Shown here: piece by piece, positions 38,653-47,627 of the stretch
Numbering within the stretch: position 1 is the first letter of the stretch
Layout: every line of letters starts with the position of its first letter
DNA from: a virus
DNA: 64,000 bases
Virus record (IMG/VR): IMGVR_UViG_3300009788_000102
Span: 1-64,000 of that record
Strand: one strand, 5' to 3'
The notes under the pieces: model-generated
The model's input: only the letters and a program-made list of their open reading frames with translations
Database searches by the model: none
Told to the model about the DNA's origin: nothing
Position numbers and translations under genes: made by a program

Positions 38653-38886
38653 ATGGCAAGAATTCCAGAAGAAGAGTATGTAGAATCTCAAGGGATGAAG
38701 GTTGTCACCATCGAACTCTTCAACAGACACCACACGCCAGAAGATTTGGTGGTATTTTCAGAGTGGTATTCAGGCCAAACGGGACTGACAATGGAGGATG
38801 GGACTTTGGGTGTCTACATCTGCGACTACGAACGATGGCTCAGAGAAGGAAGATTGGATCGTCAGCTTCCTGGGACGTGGGATTAG
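38653..38886 (+). CDS. Hypothetical protein, 77 aa
   Basis: Short spacer from the upstream stop. Contains GMKVVTIELFNRHHTPEDLV. Last rightward gene before a lone leftward gene. Confidence 0.66.
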   Translation: MARIPEEEYVESQGMKVVTIELFNRHHTPEDLVVFSEWYSGQTGLTMEDGTLGVYICDYERWLREGRLDRQLPGTWD

Positions 38887-38890
38887 GCGC

Positions 38891-38924
38891 GCAAAAGAAG
38901 CTTACTAGATCAAGTCTAGTAAGC
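38891..38924 (-). terminator. Terminator for the leftward lipoprotein gene
   Basis: Perfect ten-pair stem GCTTACTAGA/TCTAGTAAGC with loop TCAAG; on the minus strand it runs into CTTTT. It may also stop rightward transcripts. Confidence 0.75.
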
Positions 38925-38979
38925 CGGGAATCTCAAAGTACCATTGGACTGAATACCATAGGACTTTGAAGATTAGCTT

Positions 38980-39198
38980 TCATTCAGCTTCTGTGACTTC
39001 ACCGTCTGTCAGGTTGTCGATCAGCCGTTCAAGAACGTCCGATTCGATACCAACGGAAGCTGGTTCTTCGCTGATCTTTTCTGTTCGGATACCGCAAAAT
39101 GCCTCCCAAGAACCATTACCCTTGGTGACAATGGCACAACCGGAAGTTCCGACCAGTAGACCTACGACCAACATCAACGTTACAAAGCTTTTTCGCAT
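38980..39198 (-). CDS. Small lipoprotein, 72 aa
   Basis: Signal peptide FVTLMLVVGLLVG then lipobox TSGC (Cys21). AAAGGAG upstream on the minus strand. The only leftward gene right of the hub. Mature part is acidic. Possible roles include superinfection exclusion or lysis; none shown. Confidence 0.8.
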   Translation of the reverse strand: MRKSFVTLMLVVGLLVGTSGCAIVTKGNGSWEAFCGIRTEKISEEPASVGIESDVLERLIDNLTDGEVTEAE

Positions 39199-39288
39199 AA
39201 CAATCTCCTTTCGTACAATAGGTTATACACCAAGAAAGGCCAATCTGGGCGAGATTGCAGGGTTTTTCATAAGAAACGGAGACACGAA

Positions 39289-39450
39289 ATGTCACTAGGT
39301 ATCGTAGTAGAACACCCCGCCCTTGGTGTGGGTGAGATACTAGTAATCCATCTAGACACAAAGAGTCCAGTAATATCCGTCCTGTGGGATGATGGTGGCG
39401 TAAGCGATTATCCGGCAGATGAATTAGAATTCTTGCCGATTGAACAATAA
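39289..39450 (+). CDS. Hypothetical protein, 53 aa
   Basis: GGAGACACGAA upstream. Starts MSLGIVVEHPALGVGEILVI; the pattern hPxlGxGxIl is seen in small DNA-binding SH3-like domains (CarD/UvrD tail type). Tentative. Confidence 0.62.
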   Translation: MSLGIVVEHPALGVGEILVIHLDTKSPVISVLWDDGGVSDYPADELEFLPIEQ

Positions 39451-39465
39451 ATTTCAAAAATTCGT

Positions 39466-39494
39466 CGAACAAGCTGTCTGGTTTGACGTATAAT
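39466..39494 (+). promoter_or_regulatory. Rightward promoter
   Basis: CGAACA, 17 bp ending GACG, TATAAT. Same consensus as 40938 and 54079. About 65 bp before the next gene. Confidence 0.72.
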
Positions 39495-39560
39495 GGAATA
39501 TACGAGATCGATTACGTATGATCGATCATCGAGGTTTCTCAAACAATAGGAGTCGTGAAG

Positions 39561-39854
39561 ATGCAGCAAACAGAAAACGTCGAACAGGTCGAAGAGGTTC
39601 GTAACGATCCAGCGTTCAGGGTCGACGAAGTCAATCTCGCAACGGGCGAAACTGTTATCATCGTCCAAAAGGGCATCATGGGTGCTTTGGCTAATCAGCT
39701 AAAAAACACCAGTAACCGGCGCAAGGGTGCCAGCATTGTCCGCAAGATGGGATACGTTCTTGCTGAATGTGGGGACATCCAGTACGGTGGAGATGTCGGA
39801 GAAACCGATATCGATCCAGAAATCGTTCTCAACGACGCACCAGACGCTGGATAG
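39561..39854 (+). CDS. Hypothetical protein, 97 aa
   Basis: AGGAG eight bases before ATG; a GTG two codons earlier is possible. Helical KGIMGALANQLKNTSNRRKG. Has its own promoter and terminator, so probably well expressed. Unknown. Confidence 0.74.
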   Translation: MQQTENVEQVEEVRNDPAFRVDEVNLATGETVIIVQKGIMGALANQLKNTSNRRKGASIVRKMGYVLAECGDIQYGGDVGETDIDPEIVLNDAPDAG

Positions 39855-39872
39855 TACGATAGGTCGCACGTC

Positions 39873-39910
39873 GGGGTCGTGTCTTTCTATAGGCACGGCC
39901 CCTTTTTTTT
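39873..39910 (+). terminator. Strong intrinsic terminator
   Basis: GGGGTCGTG pairs with CACGGCCCC across 12 bases, then eight T. Confidence 0.9.
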
Positions 39911-39919
39911 GGAGATATC

Positions 39920-40735
39920 ATGTTAACTCACAAAGAAGCAAAATCTCTATTCGACGAATGCAGAAACAAAAGTCGCGGATACTTGCTTGCCCACAAAACC
40001 CATATACATATGAGAGGTAGGTCTTGTGCAGTCCGTCTATACAACACAGATATTGTGATCATACGTCCAGATGGTACTTACAGGATCAATACCGGAGGGT
40101 TAAGAACAACTACAACAAAACGTAGAATGAATCATGTTCTACCGTGTGTCGTTAAGCAACAAAATGGTCTGTGGTCTATTGGAGATTCTTTTTTCCAAGA
40201 CGGTATGCTCGTTGGACATGACGGCGTAGTCGTGGGCGAGAAGATTCCTCTGTCTTACGCTTGTAAAACAAAAAGAGAAGTAGACAGGTACTGCAAAAAG
40301 TTTATCGCACTAGTCTTGGATATGTGTGTCACCGGCCTCATTGAAGAATTATTGGCATTCAAGAAATACCATCTTCCTAACCACAACAACAAGAAACATT
40401 TGAATGATCTGTGGTGGAATGAGATTCTGGATGCAGTAAACGAGAACAAAAGAATAGGAAGACTTCCTTATGGGTTTTATCATCGACTCATGAAGTGGGC
40501 ATATTTGTCTATGATAGAGCGTGGACACCATGACAATGAATGGTGTTGGAGTCACATAAGGAGAGCGTGCAACAAAGGCGATTGCTATATGGTCAGACAC
40601 AATCTTCAAGTATTCATGAGGAAAAGAAAAGTAAATATGACGCAAATGATTCTAGACAAATGCAAAACAGACGCTGATTCCCCCTCTGTGAGTGTGTCGT
40701 ATGGCATCTCAGAGAAAGAATTGGAAATGACATAA
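39920..40735 (+). CDS. Conserved phage hypothetical protein, 271 aa
   Basis: TTGGAGATATC upstream. The N-terminal part, AVRLYNTDIVIIRPDGTYRI then TTTKRRMNHVLP, matches a domain I associate with many phage hypothetical proteins. C-terminal 150 residues are basic and helical. Function unknown. Confidence 0.78.
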   Translation: MLTHKEAKSLFDECRNKSRGYLLAHKTHIHMRGRSCAVRLYNTDIVIIRPDGTYRINTGGLRTTTTKRRMNHVLPCVVKQQNGLWSIGDSFFQDGMLVGHDGVVVGEKIPLSYACKTKREVDRYCKKFIALVLDMCVTGLIEELLAFKKYHLPNHNNKKHLNDLWWNEILDAVNENKRIGRLPYGFYHRLMKWAYLSMIERGHHDNEWCWSHIRRACNKGDCYMVRHNLQVFMRKRKVNMTQMILDKCKTDADSPSVSVSYGISEKELEMT

Positions 40736-40929
40736 TGGCAGATCAATGCAATTTCCCGAGATGCAGAAATTTTCCTGATTTGGGATATATCGGGCATGAA
40801 ATTTGCAGCATCCACTGGAATCAGCTTTGTGGGTCCGATAGCAAGACAGAAAAGAGGCTATTGAAGAAGATAGGTCTGACAAGAGGCGAAGGTGGAGCGG
40901 TACGCCCTATAACCAGCGAAGAAAAATGA
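40735..40929 (+). CDS. Small cysteine-histidine protein, 64 aa
   Basis: TAATG overlap. CNFPRC near residue 5 and CSIHW near 26 form a likely zinc site. Basic C-terminal half. Confidence 0.66.
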   Translation: MADQCNFPRCRNFPDLGYIGHEICSIHWNQLCGSDSKTEKRLLKKIGLTRGEGGAVRPITSEEK

Positions 40930-40937
40930 TTTTCTTT

Positions 40938-40966
40938 GGCACAAACTACCTAGCGAGACGTATAAT
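40938..40966 (+). promoter_or_regulatory. Rightward promoter
   Basis: GGCACA, 17 bp ending GACG, TATAAT; ATG follows only 6 bp later, so the transcript may be nearly leaderless. Confidence 0.72.
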
Positions 40967-40971
40967 AGGGT

Positions 40972-41196
40972 ATGGAGAAGAAAGAGATAATCGCCGTTCT
41001 ACGAAAGATACTCGACAGAGAAGATGTTGAGGCTAATGGTATTCTCAATAGAAAGAAGTCGTCAAAACACGACAGCGATGTTTCTGTGTTGTTGCAGCAT
41101 GTATCGCTTTTGATTGCAGATTTAAGATTCAACGTGCAGGCTACACGTAGCGAACTGTTCCAGGTTCGCAACCTTCTAGAAGAAGACTCTGAGTAA
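40972..41196 (+). CDS. Helical protein, 74 aa
   Basis: No room for a ribosome site between promoter and ATG. Helical, related to the 38195 protein by its QATRSEL end. First gene of the AAA ATPase unit. Confidence 0.64.
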   Translation: MEKKEIIAVLRKILDREDVEANGILNRKKSSKHDSDVSVLLQHVSLLIADLRFNVQATRSELFQVRNLLEEDSE

Positions 41197-41263
41197 CACT
41201 CACGCCTTTATTTTATAGGTCATTTGGTTATCGCCGACAGGAAACCAAAGGAAAGGAATGAAG

Positions 41264-41527
41264 ATGCATCCTGATGAAGTCAAAAACATCAAGTGCGATA
41301 CTTGTACAGTTGTATGTGGACTTTATATGTATGGAGAAGGTTGGAGATGCCCAAGTTGTATATGGAGAGAACGAGAAAAGCTTCTTGCCATAGCTCATTC
41401 TTTGCTTGGTGTCGAAGATTACAATCCTTCTATTCCTACAGCTTTCGTCATGGTCCCTCGACACATTGTGGACAACTTGGCTACTACCGTCGAAAAAATG
41501 GAATCCCTCAACAAAAAAAGGAGTTAA
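41264..41527 (+). CDS. Zinc-ribbon protein, 87 aa
   Basis: AAAGGA before this ATG; one two codons earlier is possible. CDTC and CPSC near residues 11 and 31. C-terminal helix. Sits just before the ATPase. Confidence 0.7.
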   Translation: MHPDEVKNIKCDTCTVVCGLYMYGEGWRCPSCIWREREKLLAIAHSLLGVEDYNPSIPTAFVMVPRHIVDNLATTVEKMESLNKKRS

Positions 41528-41528
41528 G

Positions 41529-43085
41529 ATGCAAAATTTCAATGAGGCAATTAGCAATTACATCTGCTCTGGCCATGCACTGCTACGAGTAGATACATTC
41601 GAAAAAGACAGGGCTATAGCTTCCATCGAAGAAGTTGCGCAAAACATAGACCGACAAATTTACATCTGGACAATTGCGCAGGGATGGGTTGATAAAAATC
41701 AAGTATCTGTTTGCGACTTGAAGCCTGAAGCATCGGTCGAAAAACACCTTGAAGCAATCATGAAATTCCCCAACGACATAATCCTTATCCTTAACGACTT
41801 TGGCGGATACCTGAAACACGAAACTTATCCAACTTATGATGTTGTGATAAGCTGGTTGGATCAACTACGGAAAATCGTATCGTCAGTTAACCAAACAATC
41901 GTCTTCGTCGGACCAGACTTTGACACACCGAAGCCACTACTGCACGATATAACACGAATTGAGTTTGATTTACCGGATGGCGATCAAATCAAAGAACGCA
42001 TTGAGTTTGTGTGTGATGGTGTTGAGAAATCCGATGGTTCAGACTTCGAACTCGACGAAGATATCGTTCCACAAGTGGTAGATGCCTGTAGGGGTATGAC
42101 ATCACAACAAACAACCGACCGCGTGGCACTAGCTCTCCGTAAACATAAAGACTTGAACTTAGATGCGGTTCAAACGATAGTCGACGAAAAAGCTGGGATT
42201 ATTCGTGCATCAGAATTATTGACATATATAGAACCCCCAGAAGGTGGTATGGATAATGTCGGAGGATACGACGCGCTAAAACAACACATCTCTCTAGACA
42301 AACCGTGCTTCACACAAAAAGCAAGAGATTACGGAATAGAATTCCCACGAGGAATTTTATTGGTCGGAATACCTGGGTGCGGAAAAACACTACTGTCTGT
42401 AGCGATTGCATCCGAACTAGGACTTCCCCTTATTGCCATGGACGTTGGCAATCTTATGAACAAATTCGTTGGTGAGTCAGAAAAGAACATGAGAGAAGCC
42501 ATTAAGATGATGGAAGGCATAGCTCCTTGCGTCTTGCAACTCGACGAGGTTGAAAAAGGTTTCGGCGGCTCTGGAGATCATGACGGTGGATCGTCTAAAC
42601 GGTTATTCGGAACGTTCCTCAAATGGCTAAGCGATAGGAATTCTCCTGTCTACGTTGTCGCCACCGCCAATCAAGTACAATCCTTGCCACCCGAATTCTG
42701 TCGCAAAGGTAGATTCGATGAGATATTTGGGTTAGATGTTCCGAGAATTGATGAACGAGAAGAAATCTTTCGTATCCATCTATCTCGGAGGGACAGAAAA
42801 CCCGAAAATTACGACATCACCAAAGTCGCCAAACTTACCGATGGATATACGGGAGCAGATATCGAACAAATCATCAAACTCGCACTCAAAATGTCATTCG
42901 CGAACAATGTTGAGTTAGCAGGAAAACACATAGCTCAAGCTACTTCAGAGATTGTTCCTCTATCCAAAACAGAGGCACAACGTATCGAGATTATCAGGGA
43001 ATGGTGCAAGCTACATGCCAAACCCGCCAATCCGTGTTCGGAAGAGAATTCGCAAGCAAACAAACGGAAGGTCGTATTAAGCTAA
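41529..43085 (+). CDS. Ycf46-like AAA ATPase, 518 aa
   Basis: AAAGGAG before ATG. N-terminal 230 residues are typical of Ycf46 proteins. Walker A GIPGCGKT about residue 282, Walker B VLQLDEVEKGF about 337, sensor/arginine region CRKGRFDE about 399, then DGYTGADIEQI. Such ATPases recur beside DUF1257 and DUF2997 proteins in phages, cyanobacteria and plastids; that trio is present here. Role not known, perhaps chaperone-like. Confidence 0.88.
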   Translation: MQNFNEAISNYICSGHALLRVDTFEKDRAIASIEEVAQNIDRQIYIWTIAQGWVDKNQVSVCDLKPEASVEKHLEAIMKFPNDIILILNDFGGYLKHETYPTYDVVISWLDQLRKIVSSVNQTIVFVGPDFDTPKPLLHDITRIEFDLPDGDQIKERIEFVCDGVEKSDGSDFELDEDIVPQVVDACRGMTSQQTTDRVALALRKHKDLNLDAVQTIVDEKAGIIRASELLTYIEPPEGGMDNVGGYDALKQHISLDKPCFTQKARDYGIEFPRGILLVGIPGCGKTLLSVAIASELGLPLIAMDVGNLMNKFVGESEKNMREAIKMMEGIAPCVLQLDEVEKGFGGSGDHDGGSSKRLFGTFLKWLSDRNSPVYVVATANQVQSLPPEFCRKGRFDEIFGLDVPRIDEREEIFRIHLSRRDRKPENYDITKVAKLTDGYTGADIEQIIKLALKMSFANNVELAGKHIAQATSEIVPLSKTEAQRIEIIREWCKLHAKPANPCSEENSQANKRKVVLS

Positions 43086-43103
43086 GCTGAAAAGGAGAAA
43101 AAG

Positions 43104-44114
43104 ATGGCTACAGTGACCAAAGACCAACCAAAGGTTGATAAAGACACTATCAATCTTTTCGACGTTGGTTGTCTAGTCAACCTGAGTATAAAAATGTGGA
43201 GCGGAAGGAAAATGTTGACCCGCGCCGATCTTGTCCGTGTCGGATATGATCCGGATGCACTCCCCAAAGAAATTGTCAATCTAGGAAGGAAATTGATGGT
43301 TCCAAAGACGGAACTTCAGGCTCTGACCCAGATTGAACAACGTGCTCGTAAGGCGCTCGAACGATGGAGTGTGCCGTTCGGGATAGCAAACGCACACTTT
43401 GTTCCATCCACCATGTTGCTGAGCGTAGAGCAGGAAATAGAAGAACTAAAAGAAGAATTCTTCAAGAGGGTCGACAGCTTCATCTTGCGGTTCGACGACC
43501 TGACACAAGCTGTCAAATCGGCACACCCAGATTTTTGGGATAAGTGTTTGAAAGGTCACTATCCCCGCAATCCGAAAGCCCTGAGAGAACATTTCAAGTT
43601 TGATTGGTACACATTCCAGATAGCAGGTCTTGGGTCTATAGAAGAAACCAGCGTCGAAGAGGTGGTTGCCAAGCAAAAGGTGCAGACAGAAAGAGAAACA
43701 GAACTACGTATTCAGATGAGAGACGCCGTTGGAGAATTTGTCGGAGACTACGTAACGTCCATGAGAGACGAAACCGTTCGATTCTGTGAGTTAATGACTG
43801 CCAGAATCAACGGACAACCATTCGGAGACGAAGAAGAAAGCAAGCAGTTGACTCCAAAATCTATCTCATGTTTCCGAAAGTATGTCGACAGATTCCGTTC
43901 CATGAACATATTCGAGGACGAAGATATCGAAAAGATGCTGTCTGACTTCAGAAACACATTCCTTGACGAAGGTATCCGTCCACAAGACTTTGAGTCTGCT
44001 ACGGTTAAGAATAGTGTATCCGATGCCTTAGAGGCAATCAGGAGCAAAGCTGCGGCAGAAGGTGAAAGCGGATCGAAATTTATTGGCGAACTGAAACGTA
44101 GAGTAATTCTCTAG
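43104..44114 (+). CDS. DUF3150-like protein, 336 aa
   Basis: AAAGGAG upstream. Early LNLS-type segment (DVGCLVNLSIKMWSGRKMLT), then long charged coiled coils. This order fits DUF3150 proteins that sit beside phage AAA ATPases. Family call from memory. Confidence 0.72.
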   Translation: MATVTKDQPKVDKDTINLFDVGCLVNLSIKMWSGRKMLTRADLVRVGYDPDALPKEIVNLGRKLMVPKTELQALTQIEQRARKALERWSVPFGIANAHFVPSTMLLSVEQEIEELKEEFFKRVDSFILRFDDLTQAVKSAHPDFWDKCLKGHYPRNPKALREHFKFDWYTFQIAGLGSIEETSVEEVVAKQKVQTERETELRIQMRDAVGEFVGDYVTSMRDETVRFCELMTARINGQPFGDEEESKQLTPKSISCFRKYVDRFRSMNIFEDEDIEKMLSDFRNTFLDEGIRPQDFESATVKNSVSDALEAIRSKAAAEGESGSKFIGELKRRVIL

Positions 44115-44126
44115 GAGAAAAATGAA

Positions 44127-45104
44127 ATGAATGCAAAGAATTGTGAACTAGCTATCGCTAGATTTGATTCAGACGACAAGAGCAAAAAGTGGGAAGAACA
44201 TGTTTGTTTTGTCACTGGCCGCGATAAGTCAACAACAAAATTCGTGTATTGGGAACATCAATCAAATGGTACATTCATGTACGACTATATCCTTCCAAAA
44301 GGTCGAGTTGTAAGCGCCGCTCCAAAACCTGGAAAAGAACTATTCTTCCTCGGTGGCGAATTCTGTAAACTAACCATTGACGATGTAGTACCAGCAACAA
44401 AAGAAAACATGGCCGCATTATGTCTGAGTATCGAAGTAGATACGTCTAAGGTCAAACTTGGAGGTTGCTATCACAGTGGCAGGGCGTATTGTCTAGGATA
44501 CAGGACTAACCATAACGAAATAGAACTAGACGACAAACTATTCACATGCCTAGATAACAGAATAGAAGGTGGTGCTCAGGCTGCTCTTAAAAGACATCCA
44601 TCAGAATTCCCGCAACTAGACGTTCCTCGTTTTATTGTAGAATTGGCGGCAGTCAGAATCATAGGTGAAGACACAGAAAATACATATTGTGACGGGTGTT
44701 GCAATCTGTACGGAAACTGTACATGTGAAAACATGTGCGAGAATTGTCATGGCTTTGACTGTGTTTGCGACGACGACGACGACGACGAAGATATCTATGA
44801 TAATTGTTTGACATGTTGCGAGAAAAACAGTTGCTGTATCTGCAACGAAGATGATGATCTCGACGACGACGACTGTCTTCGATGCGGTATGGACTCGACC
44901 ACATGTGGATGCTGGGACGAAGATGGCTACTGTACCCAATGTCAGGAAATATGCACCGACTGTGATTGCCTCGCTACGAGTGGTGGATGTATGGGCGATC
45001 CTGATATCGATACCGATGAATTTGACGACGAAAATGTCTATCAGACTTTTCGTCCTATGAATGCATTCGCTCGTGCAAGATGGTTAAAAGCGTGTAGTCG
45101 ATGA
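44127..45104 (+). CDS. Protein with Cys/Asp-rich tail, 325 aa
   Basis: The first 190 residues form a beta-rich domain with HSGRAYCLGYRTN. The last 110 hold about 30 cysteines in CxxC-like pairs between runs of aspartate (CVCDDDDDDED). Reminiscent of the zinc array at 32806 but much more acidic. Metal binding likely; role unknown. Confidence 0.72.
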   Translation: MNAKNCELAIARFDSDDKSKKWEEHVCFVTGRDKSTTKFVYWEHQSNGTFMYDYILPKGRVVSAAPKPGKELFFLGGEFCKLTIDDVVPATKENMAALCLSIEVDTSKVKLGGCYHSGRAYCLGYRTNHNEIELDDKLFTCLDNRIEGGAQAALKRHPSEFPQLDVPRFIVELAAVRIIGEDTENTYCDGCCNLYGNCTCENMCENCHGFDCVCDDDDDDEDIYDNCLTCCEKNSCCICNEDDDLDDDDCLRCGMDSTTCGCWDEDGYCTQCQEICTDCDCLATSGGCMGDPDIDTDEFDDENVYQTFRPMNAFARARWLKACSR

Positions 45105-45289
45105 AAGTAGAAATATTCCAGAACGGCATAAAAACCATCTTCACACCGTTGACAAAAGTCTTCATGAGCAAGAAAGAGGCAGGTAAGTTGATTCAAAATC
45201 TCCAGGAACAATTGGAAAATGGTTTACCTGACGAATTCGACACTGGTAATGGAATGAGGTTCCAGTTTGTAATAAAGGAGGAATCTTAG
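45101..45289 (+). CDS. Hypothetical protein, 62 aa
   Basis: ATGA overlap. Helical with SKKEAGKLIQNLQEQLENG. Unknown. Confidence 0.68.
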   Translation: MKVEIFQNGIKTIFTPLTKVFMSKKEAGKLIQNLQEQLENGLPDEFDTGNGMRFQFVIKEES

Positions 45290-45429
45290 TGGCCAAGTGT
45301 CGCGTAGACATAACTGGACAAAAATTCACCAGACTTACGGTGATAGAGTATGTAGATAATGCTCGTTGGTTATGTCTGTGCGACTGCGGAAAAAGAAAAA
45401 CAGTAAGAGGTGGTGGGAAACAAACATAG
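45289..45429 (+). CDS. Truncated HNH-associated DNA-binding domain, 46 aa (GTG start)
   Basis: AAGGAGG upstream; taGTG junction. ITGQKFTRLTVIEYV then WLCLCDCGKRKTVRGG is the start of the common phage/HNH-associated domain, which normally continues to a SCGC zinc half and often a nuclease. Here it stops at 46 residues, so half the zinc site is missing. Probably a remnant. Confidence 0.72.
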   Translation: MAKCRVDITGQKFTRLTVIEYVDNARWLCLCDCGKRKTVRGGGKQT

Positions 45430-45505
45430 GTCAGAAAGCCCTATGGCACAGATTGGTCACTCTGGGATGGTCAGTGCGAAAATCATTGACAACACCCATA
45501 CAAAA

Positions 45506-45934
45506 ATGAAGGAGAAAGTTATCTCACGCTATTGCACAGTAAAGACGCAGTTCAAAGATGGTAGCTCACTATTCAAGGCTCTGATGGAGACGGGGAACTG
45601 GACAGAAGCCCAGATAGAAGTCCACAGCGACCCACAGCACTTATTCGGTTACCACGGAGATCAACGAGCAGAAGTAGCCCACATCATCATCCGTCGAGTA
45701 TATGTAGGCAATAGCGCTAATGATATTGGATTCGTGAAGAAAGATGACGGAACTTATGAGGCTCTGATTTCAGAATTCGATTCTGACAAATATGGCGCTC
45801 AATGGATAGGTCACCTCAAGGGAAGCTGTGCGTTTTATGCTGTCGAAAAAGAAATGGCGGCTTATGGTCGTACTGTCGCTAGAGTTCGAGAAGCAAATGG
45901 ACACCAAACCATCAGAGTAACGGGGTATCGTTGA
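45506..45934 (+). CDS. DUF1257 (Ycf35-like) protein, about 138-142 aa
   Basis: Matches DUF1257: YCTVKTQFKD near the start, then QHLFGYHGDQR, HIIIRRVYVGNSANDIGF and a tyrosine-rich end. The in-frame ATG used here has no ribosome site. AAGGAG instead lies six bases before an ATC at 45521, which would give the typical family start (M)SRYCTVKTQ. Partner of the Ycf46-like ATPase and DUF2997 protein. Confidence 0.85.
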   Translation: MKEKVISRYCTVKTQFKDGSSLFKALMETGNWTEAQIEVHSDPQHLFGYHGDQRAEVAHIIIRRVYVGNSANDIGFVKKDDGTYEALISEFDSDKYGAQWIGHLKGSCAFYAVEKEMAAYGRTVARVREANGHQTIRVTGYR

Positions 45935-45935
45935 T

Positions 45936-46316
45936 ATGGCACTTCAATTCCTAAACGAAGATACTGGAGATTTGAAAAGCGCAGTATTCTGTTTCACTGG
46001 CAAGTCTCCAAAACCTCGTGACCAAATGACGGCCATAGCAGTACAGGCTGGAGCCTCAATAACAGCATCCATAACAAAATCCACAACAATCTTGGTGATA
46101 GCTGATGCGAACAGCAAGTCTCAAAAAGCAGAAAAGGCCCGAGAAATGGACATAGACCTGATAAGTCCAGAACAATTTTTCGAAATGTGTAAAAACCAAA
46201 CACTCTCAAATACCGTAGATAACATAAGTCGGGTTTACATAACCAAGCCAAAGCCAATCAATAAAAATTCCAATGAAAAAAGAAGGCATTCGTCTGTTAG
46301 ACGGGTACAACTCTAG
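45936..46316 (+). CDS. BRCT-domain protein, 126 aa
   Basis: VFCFTGKSPKPRDQM, AVQAGASI, STTILVIAD and LISPEQFFEM follow the BRCT order seen in NAD-dependent DNA ligases and PARP/RFC1. The domain binds DNA ends or phospho-peptides. C-terminal basic tail. Confidence 0.86.
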   Translation: MALQFLNEDTGDLKSAVFCFTGKSPKPRDQMTAIAVQAGASITASITKSTTILVIADANSKSQKAEKAREMDIDLISPEQFFEMCKNQTLSNTVDNISRVYITKPKPINKNSNEKRRHSSVRRVQL

Positions 46317-46325
46317 GAGAAGTCA

Positions 46326-47336
46326 GTGAAAGAGCGCAAACTGTGTTTCAATGATATCTTGCTTGTCCCGCACTACTCAACCCTTGGGTCTAGAACTTCA
46401 CCAAGTACTGCAACCAAGATAGGATCAGTGGAGCTAAAAATACCACTCATCTCTGCGGCTATGGATTCTATTACAGGAAAATACATGTTGGTAGTCATGG
46501 ATAAGATGGGCGGTCTAGGTATCCTGACCCGACATATCAACCTGGACGACCGTACAGAACTAGACACCCAAATGAAAGAAATCAAATGGGCTCGTGACCA
46601 GGGTGCCAAAAACGTTGGATGCGCAATAGGGTTGAAAGGAGAAATACCTTACAAAGTAAAGATGCTGGCAGATATTGGCTGCAACGTCATCTGTATCGAC
46701 GTGGCACACGGCGACCACGTAAAAATGTACGAAACTATCGATTCTCTATCTAGGGTGAGAGAGAAATATCCGTTCACACTCATGGCTGGTAATGTCTGCA
46801 CTCCCGAAGCAGCAATCAAATTCGCCCAACACGGAGTCGATGCGATCAAGGTTGGTATCGGCCCAGGCGCTGCTTGCACCACACGAATAGTCACAGGATT
46901 CGGCGTCCCACAATTTTCTGCAATACAAGAAACATGCAAAGTAGTAAGTGGCCAATATGGAGTTTCAATTATTGCAGACGGAGGATTGCGAACCAGTGGA
47001 GACATGGTAAAATCAATATGGGCTGGCGCTGATGCGTGTATGATCGGATACATGTTGGCTGGTACACGAGCAACCCCAAGGATTGGGGATAAACGTCTCT
47101 ATCGAGGCATGAGTAGCCGTGCGGCTTCTGGTAGGCCGGATATAGCACCAGAAGGTATCGAGATAGAGATGGAGGACAAAGGCAGGACAGAAAAGGTCAT
47201 TGAGGACTACGTTATGGGAATCAAGTCTGGTCTCGCCATGGGTGGTGCGATGAATTTTGTAGACTTACGTGAGAATGTGGACTACGTACTCGTTAGTCCT
47301 TTGTCGATAGAGGAAACCTTACCAAGGGGATCGTAG
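46326..47336 (+). CDS. IMP dehydrogenase/GMP reductase family enzyme, 336 aa (GTG start)
   Basis: NDILLVPHYSTL start, AMDSITG substrate loop, GIGPGAACTTR catalytic cysteine loop, IIADGGLRTSGD and YRGMSSRAA flap. CBS domains are absent. Loop residues VTGFGVPQ lean to IMPDH, size leans to GMP reductase. It would shift purine pools towards or away from GMP. Confidence 0.92.
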   Translation: MKERKLCFNDILLVPHYSTLGSRTSPSTATKIGSVELKIPLISAAMDSITGKYMLVVMDKMGGLGILTRHINLDDRTELDTQMKEIKWARDQGAKNVGCAIGLKGEIPYKVKMLADIGCNVICIDVAHGDHVKMYETIDSLSRVREKYPFTLMAGNVCTPEAAIKFAQHGVDAIKVGIGPGAACTTRIVTGFGVPQFSAIQETCKVVSGQYGVSIIADGGLRTSGDMVKSIWAGADACMIGYMLAGTRATPRIGDKRLYRGMSSRAASGRPDIAPEGIEIEMEDKGRTEKVIEDYVMGIKSGLAMGGAMNFVDLRENVDYVLVSPLSIEETLPRGS

Positions 47337-47338
47337 AG

Positions 47339-47626
47339 ATGAAGAAGATTGGACAGTATATGTTGGCATTCTGGCTTTTCGGTGGCGGCTTTGTGATCAG
47401 TCTAGGGTGTCTTATCTTGTCTTGGAAGATAGCACTGGGCGTATTCTGTGTCTGGGGTTGTTCTTGGGTCGCATCAATAATCTATTGGTGCTTCAAAGCC
47501 AGAGTCCTCTATCTCATAGAAAAAGACAAGCAAAAGAAAAAACCAACAGCAGGTTCAATCGCAGAAGCTGTCGCGAGAGTAAGAAAGGAAATAAAAGAAG
47601 ATGCAAGTCGATGTTCCAGGAACTAA
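47339..47626 (+). CDS. Two-span membrane protein, 95 aa
   Basis: Helices at about 8-28 (AFWLFGGGFVISLGCLILSW) and 34-52, then a lysine-rich cytoplasmic helix. Confidence 0.72.
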   Translation: MKKIGQYMLAFWLFGGGFVISLGCLILSWKIALGVFCVWGCSWVASIIYWCFKARVLYLIEKDKQKKKPTAGSIAEAVARVRKEIKEDASRCSRN

Positions 47627-47627
47627 C

